Below are positions 1-5,938 of a DNA stretch of 7,237 nt, one piece after another (within the stretch, counting starts at the first letter, position 1; each line of letters starts with the position of its first letter). The notes beneath the pieces were generated by a model that made no database searches, was not told the origin of the DNA, and saw only the letters and a list, made by a program, of their open reading frames with translations. The stretch comes from an uncultured Lachnospiraceae bacterium (lineage in GTDB: Bacteria > Bacillota > Clostridia > Lachnospirales > Lachnospiraceae): assembly GCA_910577765.1 (NCBI GenBank), contig CAJTOV010000179.1, positions 1 through 7,237 on the forward strand, in the 5' to 3' direction. A program made the translations under genes and the position numbers.

Positions 1-23
1 CCCGCCCCGCCAACTGTAAACCC

Positions 24-67
24 ATTAGTTTTACTTACCCTGGCAAAAGTATAATTAATTTTACTTA
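24..67 (+). promoter_or_regulatory. Operator-like repeats upstream of garD
   Basis: Bases 24-37 (ATTAGTTTTACTTA) and 54-67 (ATTAATTTTACTTA) are the same 14-mer with one difference, exactly 30 bp apart, about three helical turns. The second copy is also the right half of a 20-bp palindrome at 47-66 (AAGTATAATTAATTTTACTT) in which only one base pair fails to match. The palindrome covers the -35 hexamer at 60-65. This layout, with an upstream half site and a palindrome over the -35, is what a transcription factor binding site looks like. Which protein binds is unknown. The LysR protein in this window is a candidate by inference only. Confidence 0.5.
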
Positions 68-88
68 TTATATGTCAGGTATTATAAT
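60..88 (+). promoter_or_regulatory. Sigma-A-type promoter of garD
   Basis: The -35 hexamer is TTTACT (60-65, 4 of 6 to TTGACA), followed by a 17-bp spacer and a perfect -10 TATAAT (83-88). Transcription would start near base 95 and leave a leader of about 30 bases before the garD start at 127. The leader carries a strong ribosome binding site, GGAGGAGG at 113-120, six bases before the ATG. The transporter promoter on the other strand has the same two hexamers and the same spacing. Confidence 0.7.
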
Positions 89-126
89 AGAAACATCAAG
101 AAAATGCAACAAGGAGGAGGCATTTT

Positions 127-1644
127 ATGGCACGGTTATATGTGAAGATCAAAGACCAGGACAACGTGGTCGTGGCTGTCCAGGACTTAAAAGCCGGAAC
201 CAGGATCATGGAAGACCTGACTGCCAACCAGGACATTCCCCAGGCCCACAAGATTGCTCTCTGCGACATCCCCGCAGGCGGTGAGATCATCCGCTACGGC
301 GTGGTGCTGGGCTACGCTGTCAATGACATCAAAAAAGGCGACTGGATCAATGAGCATATGCTGGAGCTGCCGGAGAGTCCGTCGGTAGACAACATGGAAT
401 ACGGTACCAATCTGGTTCCCACAGAGGAGCTTCCCATGCCCACCCGCACCACCTGGATGGGTTACCGCAATGCGGAGGGTCCTGCCGGAACCCGGAACCT
501 GCTGGGTATCGTCACCACAGTCCAGTGTGCTGCCGGTGTCCTGAAGGTAGCTGTGGAGCGGATCAAAAAGGAGCTGCTTCCCAAATACCCCAATGTGGAC
601 GGAGTCGTGGCTGTGACCCATCCCTACGGCTGCGGCGTGGCCATCAACGCCCCCCTGGCCTACATCCCCATCCGGGCCATTACCAATGTAATCCGCCATC
701 CCAACTTCGGCGGCCAGATCATGGTAGTGGGGCTGGGCTGTGAGAAGCTGACCTACGACCGGGTGCTGCCTCCGGAGGATATCACCCCGGACAATGTCCT
801 GACCCTCCAGGATTACGCCGGACACGACGCCATGATGAACGCCATCATGGACATGGCAGAAAAGAAATTGCAGAAACTCAATGAACGCCACAGGGAAGAG
901 CTTCCCTTAAGCGACCTGCTGATCGGCATGCAGTGCGGGGGCAGCGACGCCTTCTCCGGCATCTCCGCCAATCCCAGCGCCGGTTATGCGGCAGATATGC
1001 TGGTCCGGGGCGGCGCCACGGTCATGTTCAGCGAAGTGACCGAGGTCCGCGACGGGGTACATATGCTGGCAGCCCGGTGCCCAGACGCCCACACCCGTGA
1101 CCGTCTGGCCCAGGAGATGAAATGGTACGATGATTACCTGGCCAATGGCGGCGTGGGAAGGGACGCCAACCCTACCCCCGGCAACAAGGCAGGCGGCCTG
1201 GCCAATATCGTGGAAAAGGCCATGGGCAGCATTGCCAAAAGCGGCACCAGCCAGATCGTGGAAGTCCTTTCCCCGGCGGAGAAGCCTACAAAGCACGGCC
1301 TGATCTATGCAGCCACCCCGGCCAGCGATATCGTCTGCGGTCCCAGCCAGGTGGCCAGCGGCATCGGTCTCCAGGTGTTCATGACCGGACGGGGCACCCC
1401 CTATGGCCTGGATATCAGCCCGGTGATCAAGGTGTGCAGCCGCAACGAGATGAAAAACCACTGGTTTGATCTGATCGACATCTCCGCCGGCGCCGTGGCC
1501 ACCGGGGAAGCCACCATCGCTGACGTGGGCCAGGAAATCTTCGACATGATTCTGGATGTGGCCAGCGGTGTCAAGGAACCCTTCAGCGACCAGCATGGAT
1601 TCCACAATGACATGTGTATCTTCAATCCGGCACCGATTACCTGA
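127..1644 (+). CDS. garD: Galactarate dehydratase (GarD, UxaA/GarD family)
   Basis: The 505-residue product matches the size of the GarD/altronate dehydratase family (E. coli GarD is about 523). It should convert galactarate (mucate) to 5-dehydro-4-deoxy-glucarate in the cytosol, using iron. Residues 1 to about 90 look like the SAF domain, followed by a linker. From about 108 comes the catalytic part, with GYRNAEGPAGTRN (112-124), HPYGCG (165-170), GLGCEK (202-207) and MQCGGSDAFSG (268-278). These carry conserved His and Cys residues expected near the metal. The C-terminal end, including GRGTPYGL and the last residues FNPAPIT, resembles GarD more than UxaA. The ATG at 127 is chosen because GGAGGAGG lies six bases upstream. 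It is the only plus-strand gene, and no later pathway genes (GarL, GarR, GarK) lie here. A related hexarate dehydratase specificity cannot be excluded. Confidence 0.92.
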   Translation: MARLYVKIKDQDNVVVAVQDLKAGTRIMEDLTANQDIPQAHKIALCDIPAGGEIIRYGVVLGYAVNDIKKGDWINEHMLELPESPSVDNMEYGTNLVPTEELPMPTRTTWMGYRNAEGPAGTRNLLGIVTTVQCAAGVLKVAVERIKKELLPKYPNVDGVVAVTHPYGCGVAINAPLAYIPIRAITNVIRHPNFGGQIMVVGLGCEKLTYDRVLPPEDITPDNVLTLQDYAGHDAMMNAIMDMAEKKLQKLNERHREELPLSDLLIGMQCGGSDAFSGISANPSAGYAADMLVRGGATVMFSEVTEVRDGVHMLAARCPDAHTRDRLAQEMKWYDDYLANGGVGRDANPTPGNKAGGLANIVEKAMGSIAKSGTSQIVEVLSPAEKPTKHGLIYAATPASDIVCGPSQVASGIGLQVFMTGRGTPYGLDISPVIKVCSRNEMKNHWFDLIDISAGAVATGEATIADVGQEIFDMILDVASGVKEPFSDQHGFHNDMCIFNPAPIT

Positions 1645-1697
1645 TTGAAAGACTGGGCAACTGACAATAATTTGTTTAATTTCCTAAATTTAACTCA

Positions 1698-1757
1698 AAT
1701 ACCCCACCGCATGCTGATGAAGCACCCATTCTACTTCACAACAAGCTGTGGGGTATT
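1698..1757. repeat. Long imperfect inverted repeat downstream of garD
   Basis: Perfect 10-bp outer arms AATACCCCAC (1698-1707) and GTGGGGTATT (1748-1757) enclose more pairing: GC/GC, TG/CA and TG/CA steps separated by single mismatches, then TGAAG (1718-1722) with CTTCA (1734-1738) around an 11-base loop. In all about 21 pairs fold into one hairpin. No T tract follows on either side, so it is not a standard rho-independent terminator. Two smaller dyads follow: ATCCAAA with TTTGGGAT (one extra G) at 1759-1779, and GCCAT/ATGGC at 1786-1800. It could be a palindromic repeat of a mobile-element type, or a stabilising 3' structure for garD mRNA. Confidence 0.55.
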
Positions 1758-1839
1758 GATCCAAAATTCAATTTGGGATACTGTAGCCATTCCCTATGGC
1801 AATTGCTGATCCGACCACGCCAGCCAGATTAAGTAAATT

Positions 1840-1972
1840 TTACCCAAAATCCGGAAACTCCTGAACCTCATCCAGATGTTTCTTTAATTTTTTGTCGAAA
1901 TTGATCCTCAACGTCCTGAAGTAAAAATCTTAAAACCGCATTTGCATCCAGCATATAACCATTTCTAAACAT
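1840..1972 (-). pseudogene. Internally deleted PIN-domain (VapC-like) toxin gene
   Basis: The remnant starts at an ATG (1972) that overlaps the antitoxin stop codon by eight bases, the usual coupled arrangement of such pairs. The first frame reads MFRNGYMLDANAVLRFLLQ (with D-V-E-D-Q next) and stops at 1868. LDANAVLRFLL is the typical start of a PIN nuclease, including its first catalytic Asp. In a different frame, from 1899 to a stop at 1840, the sequence reads FDKKLKKHLDEVQEFPDFG, which resembles the C-terminal end of a PIN toxin (FDKKL with the last conserved Asp). About 100 middle residues of a normal toxin of about 130-140 residues are absent, and the two ends are joined out of frame near 1897-1905. 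The toxin is therefore almost surely dead. Confidence 0.72.
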
Positions 1973-2171
1973 GCTTTTCCACCGCTATCCCTCTCCATAT
2001 GTCCTTTTCCTGGTCAATCAAAGAAATATCTGCGTACTTTCGCAATCCGCCTGCGGCTGTCTGTCTCAGATTCCGGCCTGTCTCTACCGGTATGACGATT
2101 ACTTTTTGATTCATTTGCAAGGGTTCATCTACGCGAACAGCCGTTCCATCATAATATCCCATAATAGACAT
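1965..2171 (-). CDS. Type II antitoxin-like protein (partner of a PIN toxin)
   Basis: A 68-residue protein beginning MSIMGYYDGTAVRVDE. The opening 'G-YYDGTAVR...EPL..NQKVIVIPV' resembles short antitoxin proteins found before PIN-domain toxins in Clostridia. The C-terminal half (AAGGLRKYADISLIDQEK, then IWRGIAVEKHV) is the expected toxin-contact region. The start at 2171 is preferred over the in-frame GTG at 2189 because an AAAGGA ribosome binding site lies eight bases before the ATG. Its stop overlaps the start of the broken toxin gene. The likely role is DNA binding for self-repression and toxin neutralisation. With the toxin destroyed it would be an orphan antitoxin. The family assignment is by recognition of the pattern and the toxin neighbour, not by a search. 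Confidence 0.7.
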   Translation of the reverse strand: MSIMGYYDGTAVRVDEPLQMNQKVIVIPVETGRNLRQTAAGGLRKYADISLIDQEKDIWRGIAVEKHV

Positions 2172-2190
2172 AAAATTTTCCTTTCCCACT

Positions 2191-2203
2191 CTGTAGTCTA
2201 CAG
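2191..2203. promoter_or_regulatory. Palindromic operator of the antitoxin gene
   Basis: CTGTAGTCTACAG is a perfect 13-base palindrome (six-base arms around one base). It lies 20 bases upstream of the antitoxin start. Toxin-antitoxin operons are usually repressed by their own antitoxin through such a site, so this is the natural candidate operator. I could not fix the matching promoter hexamers with confidence. Confidence 0.5.
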
Positions 2204-2462
2204 CCCAATAAACTAAAAACGACTTATTATTTTGAATATAAAACGTTTATCAGTAAAAGCTTTTTTAAGCATACCATTAAATTGTATCCAATACAATATG
2301 GAAAATATTCTTAATGCAAATATTCGTTACGGTTCACGGGGCGGGGAAAACTGGATGAAATGTGTTAGGGGAACTTTATCAATTGTCAAAATTTCCTTTT
2401 GCCTTTCCTCTCTTGAGCGTAAGTGGGGCGTGCAGATGCCGGGAATGAATTTTCAAACACGC
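2204..2462. other. Intergenic AT-rich stretch with a 17-bp dyad
   Basis: No credible gene is seen here on either strand. The stretch holds a 17-base dyad ATTGTAT-CCA-ATACAAT (2281-2297), which fits the T-N11-A pattern of LysR-type sites. It also holds the word GTTCACGGGG (2332-2341), which recurs elsewhere in the window. A pair of 7-base arms, TGAGCGT (2414-2420) and ACGCTCA (2459-2465), brackets the 3' end of the hydrolase gene with a long loop. None is followed by a T tract that would mark a clear terminator for the hydrolase. Confidence 0.4.
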
Positions 2463-3374
2463 TCAGAACAGAGCCTCCCGCAGCGCCGCCAGAATCATCC
2501 GTTCCGCCTCCAGGTACTCCCCTTTTCTCTGCACCGTAAACCCGTGGCTGCTGTACATAAAACGCTTTCCGTATACCGGAACTCCCTGGGCCAGAAGCCG
2601 TCTGTGGAATTCAGCGCTTTCATCACAGAAGGTATCGTTTTCACAGTAGATCATCACCGCAGGAGGCATCTGGGCCAGCTGACTGTCTGCTGCAAAGCCG
2701 GGGCTGCAGTACACCTCCCCGGCCTGGTCCGGGTCTACGTACATCTTATTGTAAAAATCCGCCTTCCAGGCCGGAATCCGGGGATTGCTGTCCCCATTGC
2801 GCTTCTGGAGGGCAGGGGTCCTCATGTCAAAACCTGCGTAATCCAGAATCTGGAGAGCCGGAATAAACGTCTGGTTGTCAATGGCCATCAGAATCGCTGC
2901 CGCCGCCAGGTTCCCGCCTGCACTGTGGCCGCAGATGGCGATCCGCTTCCGGTCAGCCCCAAGCTCTGCCCCATGCTCCCCGCAGTACTGGAGCACATCG
3001 TAACAGGCCCAGGCCTGTCCCGGATACCGCATATCCGGCGCCGGAACATAGTCAATATCCAGGCAGATGCACCCGGAACGGCTGCACAGATTGCGGCAGA
3101 ACAGGATATCCTGGTCTCTTCTTCCCTTGATGAAACCGCCTCCATGGATATTGATCAGCAGCGGCAGAAGCTGTTCCCTGTTACGGCCCTGGGGCCAGTA
3201 AAGATGGACCAGGCATTTCCCGGCCCGTGTATCAAGCTCCAGGTCCTGCTCTTCACCCACGGTACAGGCATTCAGTTCCTCTTCTGTCAGGCTTTTGCCC
3301 ACACCGCCCTCCCGGATCTCCCGGGCCATGGCTTCCTCCTCCGGCGTCACAACCAGATCTCTCCACAGCTTCAT
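2463..3374 (-). CDS. Alpha/beta hydrolase, HSL-type esterase/lipase family
   Basis: A 303-residue, probably cytosolic esterase with no signal peptide. It has the oxyanion-hole motif HGGGF (77-81) of the hormone-sensitive-lipase group, the nucleophile elbow GHSAG (149-153, Ser151), a likely acid in ENDTFCDE (Asp247) and a catalytic His in SSHGF (His277). All parts of the triad are present and the length is normal, so the enzyme should be active. The natural substrate is unknown; short-chain esters are usual for the family. The ATG at 3374 is chosen because an AAAGGGG ribosome binding site lies ten bases upstream. A longer in-frame reading from a TTG at 3452 lacks this support. It follows the transporter gene by 105 bases in the same direction with no clear terminator between, so the two may be cotranscribed. 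Confidence 0.88.
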   Translation of the reverse strand: MKLWRDLVVTPEEEAMAREIREGGVGKSLTEEELNACTVGEEQDLELDTRAGKCLVHLYWPQGRNREQLLPLLINIHGGGFIKGRRDQDILFCRNLCSRSGCICLDIDYVPAPDMRYPGQAWACYDVLQYCGEHGAELGADRKRIAICGHSAGGNLAAAAILMAIDNQTFIPALQILDYAGFDMRTPALQKRNGDSNPRIPAWKADFYNKMYVDPDQAGEVYCSPGFAADSQLAQMPPAVMIYCENDTFCDESAEFHRRLLAQGVPVYGKRFMYSSHGFTVQRKGEYLEAERMILAALREALF

Positions 3375-3479
3375 GACAATTTTTCCCCTTTCTCTGTTTA
3401 TTTCTTCGATCTTTTGCTGTCCGGCCTGCACCCGGAGCCTTTTTCCGGTCAACTGCCTGCAAAAGCGTTTTCCTCTATA

Positions 3480-4802
3480 TTAAAGGAAGAACGAGAAGAA
3501 GAAGGATGCAATGATCAGTACGATTCCTCCTCCCACACGGCTGGAAAGCTGCGCATAGCTGATCAGGTCCAGACGGTTGGCTGCACCCAGGACAGCGATG
3601 TCTCCGGAACCGCCCCGGTTGGCCATACAAAGACCGGCGGTCACGGCAGCGTCGATGGGGTAGAAACCTACCAGTTTCCCTACCACACCACTTCCGATGA
3701 TAGCGCCAGCCACCACCATCAGGGCAATCAGAAGGTTGGCCGGACTCATGGCAGACACCAGCTCCGCCAGGTCAAAGTCAACACCCATGCCCACCATGGT
3801 CAGCAGACCCACCACGGACACCATGAAAGCCTGCATGTTCTTGGCGGCTGCCCGGATGTTGGCAGGAATCACCCCCAGAGCCGCGATGATGACTACGAAA
3901 ATAATGCTGTAGGCAAAGTTGTGAATGGATGCGCCGAACAAGGTCGGCAGCAGCACCTTGCTGAACAGACGTCCCACTGCAAACACGGTTCCCAGAAGAA
4001 GCAGTGCCCCGCAGTAATCATTTAAGGTGACCTTTACCTTCACTTCCTCTTTGATCAGCTTGCTGTCAACAGGCATAATGTTGTGTCCGTCCCCGGTCCA
4101 TTCCGTTTTGATCTGCCCCAGCCGGTTCAGAAGCGCACCTGCTACGATACAGAACAGATTGGCAATGGTCAGAATGATAATGGCAAAGGAATAATAGTTG
4201 GCAGCCGGTTCCCCGCTGATCTGCTCATAGATCTGGGACAGTGGCACCGCACCGGCCCCGTTGCCGCCGCCCATAATGGGAAGCACGTACCGGATTACCA
4301 TGTCAATGGGAGCGATCCCGAAGATCAGGCCCGTTGCAACTCCCAGCACGCAGGCGCCTAAAAGGCCCCCCAGAATTGCCGGGATATATCCGCCGAAGCT
4401 GCGGAGCAGTACATTCCTGTCCAGGGACAGAATGGAACCCATAATCAGGGAAATGATAAACACATTCAGGATATTCACATCCCCCTGGACCATATTGCCG
4501 ATCAGTTCCACATACTTTTCCGGAATCAGTCCCAGCTGCTTCAATACCGCCGTGCCGAAGAATACCATCAGCAGTCCGCCGCCAATGTATGTATTCCAGA
4601 CAGGCAGGACCTTGCCGATCTTATTAAAAAGTATCGCGATCACCGCACACACCGCAATAAACGCCGTAATATCCGATCCCAGGGCCCCGGTAAAGGTTAC
4701 TGCCAGGATAATCGCAGCGCACAGACCATACAGCCACAGCGGCATACCGCCCAGATCGTTAAACTCCTCCCACAAGCTTTTTTTCTCTTTCTTTTCACTC
4801 AT
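3480..4802 (-). CDS. 2-hydroxycarboxylate transporter family (CitS/MaeP-like) symporter
   Basis: A 440-residue membrane protein, close to the usual 440-450 of the 2HCT family (TC 2.A.24). After a charged, Lys-rich N-terminus (1-18) come about eleven hydrophobic segments. The two family GGxG re-entrant loop motifs are present: GGGNGAG (178-184), and NRGGSGD (395-401) in the second half. The C-terminal stretch AQLSSRVGGG includes Arg422, equivalent to the substrate-binding Arg of CitS. Known members import citrate or malate with Na+ or H+, or exchange them for lactate; the exact substrate here cannot be read off. The ATG at 4802 has a modest AAAGGACAGG ribosome binding site upstream. The gene has its own promoter inside the lysR terminator and may carry the downstream hydrolase on its transcript. 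Uptake of a hydroxy-diacid would fit the nearby galactarate dehydratase, but that is inference. Confidence 0.93.
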   Translation of the reverse strand: MSEKKEKKSLWEEFNDLGGMPLWLYGLCAAIILAVTFTGALGSDITAFIAVCAVIAILFNKIGKVLPVWNTYIGGGLLMVFFGTAVLKQLGLIPEKYVELIGNMVQGDVNILNVFIISLIMGSILSLDRNVLLRSFGGYIPAILGGLLGACVLGVATGLIFGIAPIDMVIRYVLPIMGGGNGAGAVPLSQIYEQISGEPAANYYSFAIIILTIANLFCIVAGALLNRLGQIKTEWTGDGHNIMPVDSKLIKEEVKVKVTLNDYCGALLLLGTVFAVGRLFSKVLLPTLFGASIHNFAYSIIFVVIIAALGVIPANIRAAAKNMQAFMVSVVGLLTMVGMGVDFDLAELVSAMSPANLLIALMVVAGAIIGSGVVGKLVGFYPIDAAVTAGLCMANRGGSGDIAVLGAANRLDLISYAQLSSRVGGGIVLIIASFFFSFFL

Positions 4803-4837
4803 TTTCTTTTCCTGTCCTTTCGCACTTTTTCCTTAAG

Positions 4838-4893
4838 AAAAAAGGATGTCGACTTATTCCTTCCCCTTCCGGGATAATTATAAGTCAACATCC
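4838..4893 (-). terminator. Rho-independent terminator of lysR
   Basis: On the minus strand a 14-base arm GGATGTTGACTTAT (4893-4880) pairs with ATAAGTCGACATCC (4857-4844) across a 22-base loop and is followed by six T residues (4843-4838). The one non-Watson-Crick pair is a G-U wobble in the minus-strand RNA but a C-A mismatch in the plus-strand RNA, so the stem is built for minus-strand transcripts. It lies 21 bases after the lysR stop codon. The -10 of the transporter promoter lies in its first arm. Confidence 0.8.
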
Positions 4894-4905
4894 GTGAACA
4901 GTAAA
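4877..4905 (-). promoter_or_regulatory. Promoter of the 2HCT transporter gene, nested in the lysR terminator
   Basis: Reading the minus strand, TTTACT (4905-4900) is followed by a 17-base spacer and a perfect TATAAT (4882-4877). The start site would fall near 4870, inside the terminator loop, so RNA from this promoter has only the second arm of the stem and should not terminate. The resulting leader is about 70 bases. Hexamers and spacing are identical to those of the garD promoter, and the string AATTTTACT is shared. Confidence 0.65.
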
Positions 4906-4913
4906 ATTTCTAT

Positions 4914-5855
4914 TTATGAATAAGGTTGATAACCTGATTTTATAGTCCTGTGGGCCGCCATTTCCCTGCGTGTCATATCCAGCAGCGCCTGCTCCACCTC
5001 CCCGATATAGCAGCCTTCCCGATGCAGGGCATACACCTCCCAGGTCACAGGCATTTCTGACAGGTGAAATACCTCCGCTTCCATGGAGCCTTTCATCAGC
5101 TCCAGGGTTATCTCCGGGATGATGGTGATCCCCAGCCCCTGGGCTGCCAGACGGTAGGACAGCATGTTGCTGTGGGATTCAAAGACAATATTGGGCTTTA
5201 CGCCTGCATTTCTGTAGAGGACCTCCACACTGGCCCTGAGGGCATGGCCCTTATTCAGGGTGACCAGGGGCAGGCCGGCAACACTCCGCCAGTTAACCAC
5301 CCCTGCTTCCCTGTCAAGAAAATGCTCCTGCCCCAGGTAGTTCCTGGCAGCAACCAGCACCAGCTCCTCCTCCGCGATCTTTGTCCGGGCAATATCCTTA
5401 TAGGAATGCCAGGCAGGCAGAAAGACAAAATCCACATTGCCCTCCCGCAGACTCTCCACCAGACGGTTTCCCGGCCCGGACATGACCTCCACATCAATAC
5501 CGGGATACCGGGCCTTAAAGGGTGTCAGGATCAGGGGCAGCATGTAGACAATCCGTTCGCTGGGGAATCCGATCCGCAGTCTTCCGGTCTTATGGTGGGT
5601 GATATCCCGCATCTCCCGGTTCATATCCTCCAGCTGGTTCAAGATCACCCTGGCCCGCTTCAGATACTGCTGCCCCGCATAGGTAAGAACCAGGGGACTG
5701 GAGGAACGGTCAAACAGCTTTACACCGATCTCATCCTCCACCTTGCTGATATAATTGCTCAGGGCCGGCTGGGTGATAAAAAGCCTGGCAGAAGCCTTGG
5801 TAAAGCTTCCGCACTGGGCCAGGGTACTGACATAGGTAAATTCCTTTAGTTCCAT
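4914..5855 (-). CDS. LysR-type transcriptional regulator
   Basis: A 313-residue protein of normal LysR length. The N-terminal winged helix-turn-helix begins MELKEFTYVSTLAQCGSFTK, with the recognition region SARLFITQPALSNYISKVED (about 22-41) and a linker helix to about residue 85. The effector domain starts near GRLRIGFPSE and runs to the end. The ATG at 5855 is chosen because GGAGG lies a few bases upstream; an in-frame GTG at 5879 lacks such a site. LysR proteins bind small effectors and usually activate nearby or divergent genes. The neighbours suggest a hydroxy-acid or sugar-acid effector, but this is inference. The gene lies between the transporter and the aldolase on the same strand and ends in its own terminator. 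No strong promoter is seen in the 83 bases before it, so readthrough from the aldolase is possible. Confidence 0.93.
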   Translation of the reverse strand: MELKEFTYVSTLAQCGSFTKASARLFITQPALSNYISKVEDEIGVKLFDRSSSPLVLTYAGQQYLKRARVILNQLEDMNREMRDITHHKTGRLRIGFPSERIVYMLPLILTPFKARYPGIDVEVMSGPGNRLVESLREGNVDFVFLPAWHSYKDIARTKIAEEELVLVAARNYLGQEHFLDREAGVVNWRSVAGLPLVTLNKGHALRASVEVLYRNAGVKPNIVFESHSNMLSYRLAAQGLGITIIPEITLELMKGSMEAEVFHLSEMPVTWEVYALHREGCYIGEVEQALLDMTRREMAAHRTIKSGYQPYS

Positions 5856-5903
5856 GGTTCCTCCATTCTGTCCCGGCACAAGTAAACGCTTATGGTCTGC
5901 CGG

Positions 5904-5936
5904 AAAATGACGGGAGCGTCTCTCCGGTATACCGGA
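5904..5936 (-). terminator. Tandem small hairpins after the aldolase gene, possible weak terminator
   Basis: Two bases after the aldolase stop there is a perfect 14-base palindrome TCCGGTATACCGGA (5936-5923 on the minus strand), then a second hairpin GACG-CTCC-CGTC (5920-5909), then A and four Ts (5908-5904). Stems are short and the T run is brief, so termination would be partial. The palindrome could instead be a protein-binding site upstream of lysR. Confidence 0.35.
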
Positions 5937-5938
5937 CC

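Noticed and set aside
187..891. Open frame of 234 codons on the minus strand inside garD
   Set aside because: It is antisense to a well-supported gene, has no ribosome binding site and has no family features. The same holds for the frame at 907-1605.
1698..1757. Hairpin as the rho-independent terminator of garD
   Set aside because: No T run follows the stem on the plus strand, and the loop and mismatches are unlike a standard terminator. It is listed as a repeat instead.
3375..3479. Separate promoter or terminator between transporter and hydrolase
   Set aside because: TTGACC occurs on the minus strand but no -10 follows at proper spacing, and the only hairpin (CCGGA/TCCGG) is short and lacks a T tract.
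2232..4025. Long open frame of 597 codons on the plus strand
   Set aside because: It runs antisense across the hydrolase and the transporter, both of which have full family motifs. Its product has no recognisable domain and is rich in His, Gln, Arg and Pro, as expected for the shadow of GC-rich genes.
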